A stretch of 64,000 nucleotides of DNA from Streptomyces sp. CB02056 (lineage in GTDB: Bacteria; Actinomycetota; Actinomycetes; Streptomycetales; Streptomycetaceae): positions 283,147 through 347,146 of the forward strand of contig NZ_LIPD01000003.1 in NCBI RefSeq assembly GCF_001905545.1, written 5' to 3'. Below the pieces are notes generated by a model. That model ran no database searches. It had not been told where the DNA came from and saw nothing but the letters and a program-made list of their open reading frames with translations. Positions within the stretch are counted from its first letter, which is position 1. The number at the start of each line of letters is the position of its first letter. Of this stretch, positions 1-8,951 are shown in pieces. The position numbers and the translations under genes were made by a program.

Positions 1-1658
1 GCGGTCGGCACCCCCGGGTGGGAGGTCCGGCCGCCGGAGAGGTCGGCCAGCGGCGCGCTGCCCAGCACTCCGCCGAGCAGCCCGCCGGAGCTCGGGCTGG
101 ACTTGGCCGCCGGCCCCGAGCCGCCGGTGCCCGGGGTGCCGCGCGAGGCGGGGGCGGTGCCGCCGGAGCCGCCGGACGGGGCGGGAGCGGCCGGGGAGGA
201 GCCCGACCCGGCCTCCGGCTTGCCCGAGTGCGCCTTGCCGCTCGGCGTCGGGGTGGCCGGCTTGGTGGACGGCGTGGCGGCCGGGGTGGTCGCGCTCGGC
301 GTCGGGGTGGCCGGGTGCGGGGCGGCGGGTTGGGGCGTGGTGGACGTGCCCTTGCCGCCGGGGGCGCCGGACGGGCTGCCGGACGGCCAGACCGGGGTGC
401 CGTAGTCGGTGGCCGGACGGTCCGGCGCCTGGTGCGCCCGGGCGCCGGTACGGACGGCGGCGCCGAGCATCGAGCCGAGCAGCAGGGTCAGGCCGACGAC
501 GACCGTGGTGACCACGGTGCCGCGGCGCAGCACCCGGCGGCGCAGCGCCCCGGGCGCGTCCGCGCCGTACCGGCGCCAGGCCTCCAGGCTGAGCCGCCCG
601 TCCAGCGAGGCGAACGGCGCTCCGGCGATCAGCAGCGGGCTCCACGCCGCGAGGAAGATCAGGTCCGGGGTGTCGTAGACCGGGACGGCCCGCCAGCTGA
701 CGGTGAACAGCAGCGCGGCGGAGAGCGCCATCGCGGCGCCGGCGGCGAGCCGCTGCCAGAGGCCGAGGACGGTCAGCACGCCGACCACGATCTGGGTGAA
801 CGACACCACCAGGCCGGCGCCCACCGGGTGCGCCATGGCGAAGGCCAGCAGCGGTTCGGCGACCTTCCAGGGGTGCAGCGAGGAGAGCCAGCGCATCATC
901 GAGCCGCGCTCGCCGCCGTCGAAGTACACCGGGTCGCAGAGCTTGCTGAACCCGGCGTAGACGGAGAGCGAGCCGAGGACGGCGCGCAGCGGCAGCAGCA
1001 CCAGGCCGAGGTCGACCCGGCGGCCCGGGTACCAGGGCTGCCTGCCCGCGGCGTCGACGGCGGAGACCTCGGGCAGTTCGCCGCTCGGGGTCCAGCCGTG
1101 CGGCTCGCCGACCGGGCCGACGCCCGCTTCGGTGGCGGTGCCGGCGCCCTCGCGGGGCTGGCGCGGGAGGGTGCGGGCGCCCGCGAGGGAGGGGAGCGCC
1201 TGGGTGTCCGCCTCGATCAGGCGGACGCCGCCGGCCGGGGTGCAGCCGGGGCGCACCGCCTCCAGCAGCCGGGTGGCCGCGAGGTCCCCGGGGGGCGCCT
1301 GGCCGGTCCAGGTGACGGCGGTGACCCGGCCCTTGCGGCGCGGTGCGCCGCCGGCCCCGGCCCCGGCCAGCGCCGGGACGGCGGAGGAGGGCACGACGAC
1401 CTGCGGGGTGACCAGCGGACGGCGGATCAGGCCCTGGTTGGCGTACGGGTCGCCGAATGCGGCACCGGTGGACAGCAGTCCGGCCGGGGCATCGATCAGC
1501 GGCGCCACCGGGCCGCCGAGCCGGAGCCGGAAGCTCGCCTGGGTGCTGCTGAGCCGCGAAGGGTCCGACTCCACCTTGACGGTGTTGAGGCCGGGGCCCG
1601 CGTCTATCCCGGTGCTGCCGTCGCCGAACAGGGGGCGCCGAGGTGTTCTGGTGTCCAC
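1..1658 (-). CDS. DoxX-family membrane protein, 3' end outside window
   Basis: The frame is open from a GTG at 1658 to the window edge (about 552 codons seen); an in-frame TAG three codons upstream fixes the earliest possible start. No clear ribosome binding site precedes it, so a later start is possible. Residues 1-210 are a soluble, Pro/Gly-rich extension. Residues about 215-360 hold hydrophobic helices with the DoxX signature around YAGFSKL (near 233) and PVYFDGG. A further hydrophobic segment lies near 385-400, followed by a long Thr/Pro/Ala/Ser/Gly-rich tail typical of cell-wall-spanning linkers. DoxX proteins are small quinone-linked or redox-associated membrane proteins; this one is much longer than the usual 130-160 residues. 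The substrate is unknown. The family call is firm; the role is not. Confidence 0.8.
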   Translation of the reverse strand, partial: MDTRTPRRPLFGDGSTGIDAGPGLNTVKVESDPSRLSSTQASFRLRLGGPVAPLIDAPAGLLSTGAAFGDPYANQGLIRRPLVTPQVVVPSSAVPALAGAGAGGAPRRKGRVTAVTWTGQAPPGDLAATRLLEAVRPGCTPAGGVRLIEADTQALPSLAGARTLPRQPREGAGTATEAGVGPVGEPHGWTPSGELPEVSAVDAAGRQPWYPGRRVDLGLVLLPLRAVLGSLSVYAGFSKLCDPVYFDGGERGSMMRWLSSLHPWKVAEPLLAFAMAHPVGAGLVVSFTQIVVGVLTVLGLWQRLAAGAAMALSAALLFTVSWRAVPVYDTPDLIFLAAWSPLLIAGAPFASLDGRLSLEAWRRYGADAPGALRRRVLRRGTVVTTVVVGLTLLLGSMLGAAVRTGARAHQAPDRPATDYGTPVWPSGSPSGAPGGKGTSTTPQPAAPHPATPTPSATTPAATPSTKPATPTPSGKAHSGKPEAGSGSSPAAPAPSGGSGGTAPASRGTPGTGGSGPAAKSSPSSGGLLGGVLGSAPLADLSGGRTSHPGVPT

Positions 1659-1733
1659 GCCCGTCTAACCGGGTGACGCCCGCTTAGGACACTCTCCCGG
1701 GTGGATGTCCGGCGCACACTTGAAGTGATCATG

Positions 1734-1768
1734 AAAAAAGCGATCGGGCCCGGTCGGGGCCCGATCGC
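1734..1768 (-). terminator. Rho-independent terminator after rlmB
   Basis: Perfect 12-bp stem (GCGATCGGGCCC at 1740-1751 and its complement at 1757-1768) with a 5-nt loop. On the minus strand it is followed by six T residues (1739-1734). This is the most canonical terminator in the window and ends the rlmB transcript. Confidence 0.9.
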
Positions 1769-1826
1769 CTTCACTCGGATTGCGGGGAATTCGGAAGATC
1801 TCCTGCGCGCCGCGACCCGGCCGTGC

Positions 1827-2819
1827 TCAGCGCTTGGCGCGCAGTCGCGCGGCCTCGTACAGCACGATGCCCGCCGCGACACCGGCGTTCAGCGACTCGG
1901 TCAGGCCGGACATCGGGATCCGGACCCGCATGTCGCAGGTCTCCGAGACCAGCCGGGACAGGCCCTTGCCCTCGCTGCCCGCGACGATCACGACCGGACC
2001 GGTCAGCAGCTCCAGGTCGCCGATCTCGGCCTCGCCGTCGGCGGCCAGGCCGACCACCATCAGACCGGCCTTCTGGTAGGCCTCCAGGGTGCGGGTCATG
2101 TTGGTGGCCCGGGCGACGGGCAGCCGGGCCGCGGCGCCGGAGGAGGTCTTCCAGGCACCGGCGGTCATGCCGGCCGCGCGGCGTTCGGGGATGACCACGC
2201 CGTGCGCGCCGAAGGCGGCGGCCGAGCGGACCACGGCGCCCAGGTTGCGCGAGTCGGTCACGCCGTCCAGCGCGATGATCAGCGCGTCCTGGCCGGCGTC
2301 GGCGGCGTCGACCAGCAGGTCGTCGGGGTGCGCGTACTCGTACGGCGGCACCTGGAGCACCAGGCCCTGGTGGTTCATCCCGCCGGTCATCTGGTCCAGC
2401 TGGGGCCGCGGGGCCTCCATCAGCGGGATGCCGCGGTCGTTGGCGGCCTGGAAGGCGTCGCGGACCCGGTCGTCGGTGTCGATGAACTGCTGGACGTACA
2501 GCGCGTTGGCCGGGACGTCGCCCTGCAGGGCCTCGACCACCGAGTTGCGGCCGAAGACCAGCTCGGCGCTGCCCGCGCCGCCGCGGCCACCGCGGCCGCC
2601 GCCGCCGGCCCGGCGCATGCCGGCCCGGGCCTTGGCGTCCCGCTCGCGCTTGATCGCGGCGTTGGCGGCGCGCTGCTTCGGGTGGCCCTTGCGCTCCGCA
2701 CCGGGCGGCGTCGGGCCCTTGCCCTGGAGCGCCTTCCGGCTGTGGCCGCCGGTACCGACAGACGCGCCCTTCTTCGATCCGGGGTTGCGACGGTTCCTGC
2801 GTGCACTGTTGCCGGCCAT
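1827..2819 (-). CDS. rlmB: 23S rRNA (guanosine-2'-O-)-methyltransferase RlmB
   Basis: 330-aa SPOUT (TrmH/SpoU) methyltransferase expected to 2'-O-methylate G2251 (E. coli numbering) of 23S rRNA with SAM. Residues 1-85 are a Lys/Arg/Gly-rich basic extension common in actinobacterial homologues and probably RNA-binding. The L30-like substrate-binding part starts near LVFGRNSVVEAL. SPOUT motif 1 (DGVTDSRNLGAVVRSA, near residue 184), motif 2 (VIVAGSEGKGLS) and motif 3 (SLNAGVAAGIVLYEA) are all present, so the trefoil-knot active site is intact. It lies 137 bp downstream of cysS on the same strand, as in other Streptomyces, probably within one transcription unit ended by the terminator at 1734-1768. 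Confidence 0.95.
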   Translation of the reverse strand: MAGNSARRNRRNPGSKKGASVGTGGHSRKALQGKGPTPPGAERKGHPKQRAANAAIKRERDAKARAGMRRAGGGGRGGRGGAGSAELVFGRNSVVEALQGDVPANALYVQQFIDTDDRVRDAFQAANDRGIPLMEAPRPQLDQMTGGMNHQGLVLQVPPYEYAHPDDLLVDAADAGQDALIIALDGVTDSRNLGAVVRSAAAFGAHGVVIPERRAAGMTAGAWKTSSGAAARLPVARATNMTRTLEAYQKAGLMVVGLAADGEAEIGDLELLTGPVVIVAGSEGKGLSRLVSETCDMRVRIPMSGLTESLNAGVAAGIVLYEAARLRAKR

Positions 2820-2956
2820 GGCTGTACTTCCTGTCTGTCCGGCATGCCCCGGCCGTCCCGGTCTGCCCGGTGGCGGCCGACGGCATGCGCTACGTCATGC
2901 GGGAGGGCCGCACCGGTCCGGTACGGCCCACCCATCACCCCGATCGTCGGATGGGG

Positions 2957-4351
2957 TTACTGGCTGTTGATCGTCCAGCGCGGGCCGGACGGGGTGTCCT
3001 CGATGGCCAGCCCGGCGAGGCCGAGCTGGTCGCGGATGGCGTCCGCGGTGGCGAAGTCCTTGCGCTCGCGCGCGGCCTGCCGCTGGTCCAGGACCAGACG
3101 GACCAACGAGTCGACCACTCCGTGGAGGTCCTCGCCGCGCTCCGTCCCGGCCCAGTGCGGGTCGAGCGGGTCGAGGCCCAGTACACCGAGCATCGCACGG
3201 ACCTCGGCCAGTCGCGCCACCACGCTCTCCTTGTCGTCCGCGTTCAGGGCGCTGTTGCCCTGGCGGACGGCGGTGTGCACGACGGCCAGCGCCTGCGGCA
3301 CGCCGAAGTCGTCGTCCATCGCCTCGGCGAAGGCCGGCGGCACCTCGGGCGCCGCGTCGACCGTGCCGCAGCGCTCGACGGCGCGCTGGATGAAGCCCTC
3401 GATCCGGCCGAAGCCGGCCTCGGCCTCGCGCAGCGACTCCTCGCTGTACTCGATCATCGAGCGGTAGTGCGGAGCCGCCAGGTAGTAGCGGAGCACGATC
3501 GGCCGCCACGCCCGGACCATCTCGGAGACCAGCACCGAGTTGCCCAGCGACTTGCTCATCTTCTCGCCGGCCATGGTGACCCAGGCGTTGTGCACCCAGA
3601 AGCCGGCGAAGTCGTCGCCGTAGGCCTTGGACTGGGCGATCTCGTTCTCGTGGTGCGGGAAGATCAGGTCCAGCCCGCCGCCGTGGATGTCGAAGGCCGC
3701 GCCCAGGTACTTGTGGGCCATCGCCGAGCACTCCAGGTGCCAGCCCGGACGGCCGCGGCCCCACGGGGTCTCCCAGCTCGGCTCGCCCGGCTTGGCGGCC
3801 TTCCACATCGCGAAGTCGCGCTGGTCCCGCTTGCCGGTCTCGCCCTCGCCCTCGGGCTGGCGCAGGTCGTCCAGCTTCTGGTTGGAGAGCGCCAGGTAGT
3901 CGGGGTACGACCGCACGTCGAAGTAGACGTTGCCGTCGGCCGCGTAGGCGTGGCCCTTCTCGATGAGCCCCTGCATCATCGCGATCATCTCGGGGATGTG
4001 CCCGGTGGCCCGCGGCTCGACCGTCGGCCGCAGGCAGCCGAGCGCGTCGTAGCCGTCGTTGAAGGCGCGCTCGTTCTCGTAGGCGATCTGCCACCACGGC
4101 GTGCCGAGCTCGCGCTCCTTGGCGATGATCTTGTCGTCGATGTCGGTGACGTTCCGGGCGAAGGTCACCTGGTAGCCGCGGTAGGCGAACCACCGCTGCA
4201 TGAGGTCGAAGTTGAGGTACGACCGGATGTGCCCGATGTGTGGCGCCGACTGAACGGTAGCGCCGCACAGGTAGATCGAGACACAACCCGGTACAAGCGG
4301 GACGAAGTCGCGTACCTGGCGGGTGCTGGTGTCGTACAGACGAATGCTCAC
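2957..4351 (-). CDS. cysS: Cysteinyl-tRNA synthetase
   Basis: 464-aa class Ia aminoacyl-tRNA synthetase, the same length as E. coli CysS (461). It charges tRNA-Cys with cysteine and ATP in the cytoplasm. The HIGH motif is at 38-41 (PHIGHIRS), with the zinc-site Cys at 29 (YLCGATV), and the KMSKS loop is at about 264-268 ([11 protein letters not shown]). The C-terminal part carries the DALR-like and anticodon-stem helices. I chose the GTG at 4351 ([10 protein letters not shown]), since the open frame upstream enters the PPOX gene in the wrong frame. It is distinct from MshC, the mycothiol ligase paralogue, which lacks this full C-terminal region. Confidence 0.95.
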   Translation of the reverse strand: MSIRLYDTSTRQVRDFVPLVPGCVSIYLCGATVQSAPHIGHIRSYLNFDLMQRWFAYRGYQVTFARNVTDIDDKIIAKERELGTPWWQIAYENERAFNDGYDALGCLRPTVEPRATGHIPEMIAMMQGLIEKGHAYAADGNVYFDVRSYPDYLALSNQKLDDLRQPEGEGETGKRDQRDFAMWKAAKPGEPSWETPWGRGRPGWHLECSAMAHKYLGAAFDIHGGGLDLIFPHHENEIAQSKAYGDDFAGFWVHNAWVTMAGEKMSKSLGNSVLVSEMVRAWRPIVLRYYLAAPHYRSMIEYSEESLREAEAGFGRIEGFIQRAVERCGTVDAAPEVPPAFAEAMDDDFGVPQALAVVHTAVRQGNSALNADDKESVVARLAEVRAMLGVLGLDPLDPHWAGTERGEDLHGVVDSLVRLVLDQRQAARERKDFATADAIRDQLGLAGLAIEDTPSGPRWTINSQ

Positions 4352-4391
4352 AGCGTCAAGCGTAGTGGGCACCGGGGGGTGCCCCGCCACA

Positions 4392-4425
4392 TTCCCCGGG
4401 ACAACGGGGGCGTGATCCCGGGGAA
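4392..4425 (-). terminator. Hairpin terminator between PPOX gene and cysS
   Basis: Perfect 10-bp stem TTCCCCGGGA (4392-4401) / TCCCGGGGAA (4416-4425), 14-nt loop. A smaller stem, GGGCACC/GGTGCCC (4367-4384), follows in the direction of transcription. Together they separate the PPOX transcript from cysS. Confidence 0.6.
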
Positions 4426-4446
4426 ACGGCGGGACGCGGACGGGAC

Positions 4447-4839
4447 TCAGATGTTGCCGAGCACCTTGTCCGGGGAGATCCGGACGACCACCCGGACCGC
4501 CTCCGGACCGTCGAAGGTGTAGTCCTTGCCCAGGTACTTGCGGGACAGCTCGTCGATCAGCTCCCGGCCGCCCTCGGTGGTCAGCGTCGCCTCGCCGCGC
4601 GCCTCGAAGTACTCGTACGGGTTGTCCTTGTCGTTGATGACGAGGGACACCCTCGGGTCCCTGACCAGGTTGAGGTGCTTCCGGCGGCCCTCGACGGTGG
4701 AGAACAGGATGTCGTCGCCGTCCCGCTTGACCCAGACCACGGAGGCCTGCGGGCCCCCGTCGGGCTGGATGGTGGAGACCACGGCGAAGCTCGTGCTGTC
4801 GAGCAGTTCCTTGACCTTGTCCGCAAGTTCGACACCCAT
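4447..4839 (-). CDS. PPOX-class F420/FMN-dependent oxidoreductase
   Basis: 130-aa split beta-barrel protein of the pyridoxamine-5'-phosphate-oxidase-like (PPOX) superfamily. The start is the ATG at 4839 because AAGGGG lies 6 nt upstream; an in-frame GTG at 4854 is less well placed. Family features seen are SFAVVSTIQPDGGPQASVVWV at the N-terminus, the phosphate-binding stretch GRRKHLNLVRDPRVS, and FEARGEATL. Many actinobacterial members use F420, but FMN cannot be excluded from sequence alone, and the substrate is unknown. It is flanked by hairpins on both sides, so it is probably monocistronic. Confidence 0.85.
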   Translation of the reverse strand: MGVELADKVKELLDSTSFAVVSTIQPDGGPQASVVWVKRDGDDILFSTVEGRRKHLNLVRDPRVSLVINDKDNPYEYFEARGEATLTTEGGRELIDELSRKYLGKDYTFDGPEAVRVVVRISPDKVLGNI

Positions 4840-4918
4840 CGGAAACCCCTTCACGTCGGCGTTCGGCCCGAGCGGAAGCCCCGTCCGGGCCCGAGCCGAA
4901 CACTAGCGACTCGGGCCC

Positions 4919-4961
4919 CGGGAACACCCGGTGAACACCCGTCAGGTCCGGGTTGTTCCCG
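4919..4961 (-). terminator. Hairpin terminator after ispF
   Basis: CGGGAACACCCGG (4919-4931) pairs with CCGGGTTGTTCCCG (4948-4961) with one bulged base and a 16-nt loop, immediately 3' of the ispF stop. Confidence 0.6.
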
Positions 4962-4980
4962 ACCGCTCACCGCGACCGGC

Positions 4981-5481
4981 TCAACGCCGCTCGTACACCA
5001 GGGCGGTGGCGATCGCGGCCAGGCCCTCGGCCCGGCCGGTCAGCCCCAGCCCGTCGGTGGTGGTGCCGGAGACGGACACCGGGGCGCCGACCGCCTCGGA
5101 CAGCGCGGCCTGCGCCTCGGCCCGCCGCTTGCCGATCTTCGGCCGCACGCCGATCACCTGGACCGCCACGTTGCCGATCTCGAAGCCCGCCTCGCGGACC
5201 AGCCGGGCCGCCTCGCCGAGCAGCTTCGCCCCGGACGCGCCGGCCCACTCCGGCCGGTCGGTGCCGAAGTGGGCGCCCAGGTCGCCGATCCCGGCGGCCG
5301 AGAACAGCGCGTCGCAGGCGGCGTGCGCGGCGACGTCGGCGTCCGAGTGCCCGGAGAGGCCGACCTCGGCGTCCGGCCAGTCCAGCCCGGCCACCCGGAG
5401 CGGGCGGCCGGCCTCGAAGGCGTGCACGTCGGTGCCGATCCCCACGCGGGGGATCACGGGGGTCTGCGGGTCAGTAGGCAT
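4981..5481 (-). CDS. ispF: 2-C-methyl-D-erythritol 2,4-cyclodiphosphate synthase
   Basis: 166-aa trimeric metal-dependent enzyme of the MEP isoprenoid pathway that converts CDP-ME-2-phosphate to MEcPP with release of CMP. Metal ligands D18 and H20 (GIGTDVHAF) and H45 (LSGHSDADV) are present, as are the HFG loop ([11 protein letters not shown]) and the GTTTDGLG motif near the C-terminus. The start codon lies inside the 3' end of ispD (11-nt overlap), implying translational coupling, so steps 2 and 4 of the pathway are co-expressed. Length is typical (155-165 aa). Confidence 0.96.
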   Translation of the reverse strand: MPTDPQTPVIPRVGIGTDVHAFEAGRPLRVAGLDWPDAEVGLSGHSDADVAAHAACDALFSAAGIGDLGAHFGTDRPEWAGASGAKLLGEAARLVREAGFEIGNVAVQVIGVRPKIGKRRAEAQAALSEAVGAPVSVSGTTTDGLGLTGRAEGLAAIATALVYERR

Positions 5482-6196
5482 CGGCGGCCCTCCTGCGGGC
5501 GAGTACGGCCTCGGCGAGCACGAGGTCCAGTGGACGGGTGACCTTGAACGCCTCCTCGTGGCCGGGCACCACGACGACCCGGCCGCCGTAGCGCTCCACC
5601 AGGCCGGCGTCGTCGGTGACCGGGGGCGCGTCGGCGGTGCCCGCGCTCTCCTCGGCCAGCGCCTTGGCGTGCACCTCGACCAGGGTGGCGCGGTCGAAGC
5701 CCTGCGGGGTCTGCACCGCGCGCAGGGTGGCGCGCTCGGGCGTGTCGAGCACCGGCTCGGGGCCGCCCGGGTTCGGCTCGACCCGCTTCACCGTGTCGGC
5801 CAGCGGCACCGCGGGCACCACCGCCCGCGCCCCGGCCCGGACGGCGGCCGCGACGGCGTCCACCACCTCGACCGGGACCAGCGGGCGGGCCGCGTCGTGC
5901 ACCAGCACGATCCCGACCTCGTCCGGGATCGCGGCCAGGCCCAGCCGGACCGACTCCTGGCGGGTCGCCCCGCCGGCCACCACCCGGATGTCCTTGTCGT
6001 CCAGCCCGTGGCTGTCCAGCAGGGCGACCACCTCGGCCACCCCGTCGGCGGGCGCGGCGACCACGACCAGGCCGACCGCCCGACTGCGGGCCAGGGCCCG
6101 GACGGCGTGCACCAGGAGCGGCACGCCCCCCAGTTCCCGCAGGGCCTTCGGGGCCCCGGGCCCCAGCCGCTCACCCCGTCCGGCGGCGGGCACCAC
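5471..6196 (-). CDS. ispD: 2-C-methyl-D-erythritol 4-phosphate cytidylyltransferase
   Basis: 241-aa nucleotidyltransferase (GT-A-like fold) that couples MEP with CTP to form CDP-ME. The N-terminal CTP-binding signature [18 protein letters not shown] has the catalytic Arg (R10) and Lys (K17). [11 protein letters not shown] carries the conserved DxARP motif, and [10 protein letters not shown] is typical of the family. The start is uncertain: the GTG at 6196 is followed by another at 6193, and AGGAG lies rather far upstream. The frame continues only a few codons further, so any error is under 12 residues. It is the first gene of the ispD-ispF pair. Confidence 0.94.
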   Translation of the reverse strand: MVPAAGRGERLGPGAPKALRELGGVPLLVHAVRALARSRAVGLVVVAAPADGVAEVVALLDSHGLDDKDIRVVAGGATRQESVRLGLAAIPDEVGIVLVHDAARPLVPVEVVDAVAAAVRAGARAVVPAVPLADTVKRVEPNPGGPEPVLDTPERATLRAVQTPQGFDRATLVEVHAKALAEESAGTADAPPVTDDAGLVERYGGRVVVVPGHEEAFKVTRPLDLVLAEAVLARRRAADAY

Positions 6197-6534
6197 TGCT
6201 GCTGCGACTGCTCCTGACGCGTTCAGGTTTCACTCCTTCGGCGAAGTGGGTATGGCCATGGCGTGCCCGGCGGGCGCACCGGGCCCCTTCCGAAGAACCA
6301 CGGTCCACCGTCCGCCGCACAGCTCCGCAAGTTCCGCGCAACGGTTCCGCGCAAGAACGGGTGCGGAAACGGTCTTGCAGGCCTGGGCCGGCTCGGGCGG
6401 GTGGCGTGGTCCGGACATGCCTCAGCGCCCGGAGTGCCACTGCACCACTCCCGGACGGTTCGTCCGAGGAGTGGCGCGCCGGCACCGGGCGCTGTGAGCG
6501 TTGGGCGGCAGCCCGACCGCACTGCGGTGGCGCG
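6197..6534. other. 338-bp intergenic region between carD and ispD with a hairpin
   Basis: I see no convincing gene here. The clearest structure is a hairpin at 6448-6471, a CTCC+CGGACG stem paired with CGTCCG+GGAG around a GTT loop with one bulged A. It lies about 65 bp after the carD stop and may end the carD transcript. The remaining 250 bp should contain the ispD promoter, but I could not pick a convincing -35/-10 pair. Confidence 0.4.
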
Positions 6535-7017
6535 CTACGAGGCGAGGACCTCGTCGAGCAGCGTCTCCGCCTTGTCCTCGTTGGTGTTCTCCGCCAGCGC
6601 GAGCTCGCTGACGAGGATCTGGCGCGCCTTCGCGAGCATCCGCTTCTCGCCGGCCGAGAGGCCGCGCTCGCGCTCGCGGCGCCACAGGTCGCGGACGACC
6701 TCGGCGACCTTGATGACATCACCCGAGGCGAGCTTCTCCAGGTTCGCCTTGTAGCGACGGGACCAGTTGGTCGGCTCTTCCGTGTACGGTGCCCGCAGCA
6801 CCTCGAAGACCCGGTCCAGACCCTCCTGGCCGACTACATCGCGCACACCGACGAACTCCGCGTTCTCGGCGGGCACGCGGAGCGTCAGGTCTCCCTGCTG
6901 CACCTTGAGCACCAGGTAGGTCTTGTCCACACCTTTGATCTGGCGAGTTTCGATGGCCTCGATCAGCGCGGCCCCGTGATGGGGGTAGACCACCGTGTCG
7001 CCAACCTTGAACGTCAT
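6535..7017 (-). CDS. carD: CarD-family RNA polymerase-binding transcription factor
   Basis: 160-aa CarD/CdnL-type global regulator. The N-terminal RNA-polymerase interaction domain (residues 1-55, [18 protein letters not shown]) binds the beta subunit, and a helical C-terminal DNA-binding domain ([10 protein letters not shown] ... [16 protein letters not shown]) stabilises the open complex, mainly at rRNA promoters. Length matches mycobacterial CarD (162 aa). The start is the ATG at 7017, preceded by AAGGGG. A promoter-like -10 lies 28 bp upstream. Position next to ispD-ispF is conserved across actinobacteria. Confidence 0.95.
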   Translation of the reverse strand: MTFKVGDTVVYPHHGAALIEAIETRQIKGVDKTYLVLKVQQGDLTLRVPAENAEFVGVRDVVGQEGLDRVFEVLRAPYTEEPTNWSRRYKANLEKLASGDVIKVAEVVRDLWRRERERGLSAGEKRMLAKARQILVSELALAENTNEDKAETLLDEVLAS

Positions 7018-7467
7018 GTGACAGGACCCCTTCCGTGGCTTTCCAGAATAACACGCTTCTCGGCCCACCCGAAGGGCGTTTTCGCAGGTCAGGGCCGGTC
7101 TCGGGGCTTGACAAGGACCCCCATGACGTGCTGCGACCGGTGTTCGAGAGGGGCTTCCCGCAGGTCGGAGGCGGTTCCGGGGTTCGACGAAACCCTTGCG
7201 CAACACCCCCGCAACCATGATTGGATCTTGAGCTTTCACCCCTTTTCGAGTCGCGGCCGAATCGTTATTCGATCTTGGTCGAACCTTGTCCTCCGCGTGA
7301 CCCGGACATGTCGACGTACCGCCGGACGCACCCCCGGCGTACGGCCGGACGGCCCCCGGCGGCCCCCGGGAGTGCGACACGGGGACCACCCCGTGAGGAG
7401 CGCATAAGCGAGGTCGATAATCTGAGACCTGACCACCCGACACGTGACCTAGGGAGAAGCCGCCGCC
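7018..7467. other. 450-bp divergent regulatory region between carD and the lipoprotein gene
   Basis: No gene is evident. On the minus strand, TATTCT (7050-7045) is a good -10 for carD, with a weak TTCGGG 17 bp upstream. On the plus strand, GATAAT (7416-7421) could be the -10 for the lipoprotein gene, whose ribosome binding site is AGGGAG near 7451. A small palindrome, CGAAT-CGTT-ATTCG (7258-7271), lies mid-region and could be an operator. Confidence 0.45.
7045..7050 (-). promoter_or_regulatory. Putative -10 element of carD
   Basis: Minus-strand TATTCT fits the actinobacterial TANNNT -10 and would place the transcript start about 20 nt before the carD ATG. The -35 (TTCGGG) is poor, as often seen at SigA/HrdB promoters in this group. 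Confidence 0.4.
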
Positions 7468-8151
7468 GTGAGCCGCAGCCTTCGACGCGGCAGCATCGCC
7501 GCCCTCGCCGCCATCGCCATCGCCTCGCTGTCCTCCTGCGCCGCCGGCAACACGCCGGACACCCTGCAGATCAAGCCGGACAACGCGGCGGCGACCCTCG
7601 GAACGAACCTCCGGCTGAACAACATCGTGGTCGTCACCGGGGAGGGCGCCTCGGGCGACCACACCGGTCCCGCCAACGTGGTCGTGAACATCGCGAACAC
7701 CGCGGACGCCCCGGCCGAGCTCCAGTCCGTCACCGTCGGCGGTGCCGCCACCACCTTCGCGGACGCCGCCGGCGCTCCGCTGTCCGGCATCGTCGTCCCG
7801 GCCCGCGGCGCGGTGGTGATCGGCGGCCAGGGCAACCCGTCCGCCACCGCCGCCTCCGCGACCGTCCACGTCGGCGGCTTCGCCCCGACCGTGTTCACCT
7901 TCAAGGACGGCCAGAAGGTCGAGGCCCAGGCCGCCGTGAGCCCGGACTCGGGCGCAGACGGCCGCGGCCTCTACAAGGGCTTCGGTCCGACCCCGTCGCC
8001 GACCGCGACCCCGGCCAAGACCACCACCCCCGGTGCGGCCACCCCCGGTGCCACCGCTCCGGCCCCCGGCGCCACCACCCCGGGCGCGCCGGCCACCGGT
8101 GCCGCCGTCCCGGCCGGCACCACCGCCCCGGCCGTCCCGGCCGCGCACTGA
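7468..8151 (+). CDS. Secreted lipoprotein of unknown function
   Basis: 227-aa protein beginning with a GTG at 7468. A lipoprotein signal peptide ends in the lipobox LSSC (Cys24), so it should be anchored on the outer face of the membrane. Residues about 30-165 form a predicted beta-rich domain (repeated short hydrophobic strands, [18 protein letters not shown]), resembling the small copper-chaperone-like or DUF461 lipoproteins often seen here; the Met/His pattern needed for copper binding is absent. Residues 170-227 are a Thr/Pro/Ala-rich tail. A lipoprotein gene at this place beside phoP is conserved in Streptomyces. It converges on phoP across two hairpins. Confidence 0.8.
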   Translation: MSRSLRRGSIAALAAIAIASLSSCAAGNTPDTLQIKPDNAAATLGTNLRLNNIVVVTGEGASGDHTGPANVVVNIANTADAPAELQSVTVGGAATTFADAAGAPLSGIVVPARGAVVIGGQGNPSATAASATVHVGGFAPTVFTFKDGQKVEAQAAVSPDSGADGRGLYKGFGPTPSPTATPAKTTTPGAATPGATAPAPGATTPGAPATGAAVPAGTTAPAVPAAH

Positions 8152-8166
8152 CGCCGCACCCCGCCC

Positions 8167-8192
8167 CCGGCGGGCCCTCCAGGGCCCGCCGG
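8167..8192 (+). terminator. Terminator of the lipoprotein gene
   Basis: Perfect 12-bp stem CCGGCGGGCCCT / AGGGCCCGCCGG with a 2-nt loop, 15 bp after the stop codon. There is no T run, which is usual for Streptomyces hairpins. Confidence 0.75.
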
Positions 8193-8201
8193 AGCGACGC
8201 G

Positions 8202-8235
8202 AAGGCCCCCTCCGGCTGCTGCCGGCGGGGGCCTT
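8202..8235 (-). terminator. Terminator of phoR-phoP
   Basis: AAGGCCCCC (8202-8210) pairs with GGGGGCCTT (8227-8235). An inner CCGG/CCGG stem closes the loop. It sits 18 bp downstream of the phoP stop on the minus strand. Confidence 0.7.
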
Positions 8236-8253
8236 CCGCGTGGTGGGGACGGT

Positions 8254-8949
8254 TTACGGCTCGAACTTGTAGCCCAGGCCGCGGACGGTGACCAGGTAGC
8301 GCGGCGCGCCCGGGTCCGGCTCGATCTTGGCCCGCAGGCGCTTCACGTGGACGTCCAGGGTCTTGGTGTCGCCGACGTAGTCCGCGCCCCAGACCCGGTC
8401 GATCAGCTGCATCCGGGTGAGCACCCGGCCCGCGTTGCGCAGCAGCATCTCCAGCAGGTCGAACTCCTTGAGCGGCAGGTCGACCTTGGCGCCGTCCACG
8501 GTCACCACGTGGCGGTCCACGTCCATCCGGACCGGGCCCGCCTCCAGGGCGCCCGGGCCGCCGCCGTTGTCGCCCGCGCCGCCGTCCTCGCCGCGGCGGC
8601 GCAGCACCGCGCGGATCCGCGCGACCAGCTCGCGGGTGGAGTACGGCTTGGTGACGTAGTCGTCAGCGCCTATCTCCAGACCGACGACCTTGTCGATCTC
8701 GCTGTCCTTCGCGGTCACCATGATCACCGGGACGTTGGAACGCACCCGGAGCTGGCGGCAGACCTCGGTGCCGGGCAGGCCCGGCAGCATCAGGTCGAGC
8801 AGGACGAGGTCGGCGCCGTTCCGTTCGAACTGCTCCAGGGCGTCGGGGCCGGTGGCGGCCACGGCCACCTCGAAGCCCTCCTTGCGGAGCATGTACGAGA
8901 GGGCGTCGCTGAACGACTCCTCGTCCTCGACCACCAGTACTCGGGTCAC
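8254..8949 (-). CDS. phoP: Response regulator PhoP (phosphate control)
   Basis: 231-aa OmpR/PhoB-type response regulator. The receiver domain (1-115) has acidic residues D9/E10, phosphoacceptor D52 (LLDLMLPG) and K101 (TKPYS). A Gly-rich linker (about 122-135) leads to a winged-helix domain ending LVTVRGLGYKFEP. Start GTG 8949 is preceded by GGAGG 7 nt upstream, inside the last codons of phoR (2-nt gap), so the pair is translationally coupled. In Streptomyces PhoP~P binds PHO boxes, activates phosphate scavenging and represses many antibiotic clusters. The neighbouring phoR and divergent phoU support this rather than another OmpR paralogue; the mycobacterial counterpart is RegX3. Confidence 0.95.
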   Translation of the reverse strand: MTRVLVVEDEESFSDALSYMLRKEGFEVAVAATGPDALEQFERNGADLVLLDLMLPGLPGTEVCRQLRVRSNVPVIMVTAKDSEIDKVVGLEIGADDYVTKPYSTRELVARIRAVLRRRGEDGGAGDNGGGPGALEAGPVRMDVDRHVVTVDGAKVDLPLKEFDLLEMLLRNAGRVLTRMQLIDRVWGADYVGDTKTLDVHVKRLRAKIEPDPGAPRYLVTVRGLGYKFEP

Positions 8950-8951
8950 GA

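Noticed and set aside
18..1676. 552-codon plus-strand open frame
   Set aside because: Gly/Arg/Ala-rich shadow; the minus strand reads a DoxX protein with membrane helices.
6516..6528. ACCGCA-C-TGCGGT as a carD terminator
   Set aside because: A one-base loop cannot form; the hairpin at 6448-6471 is better.
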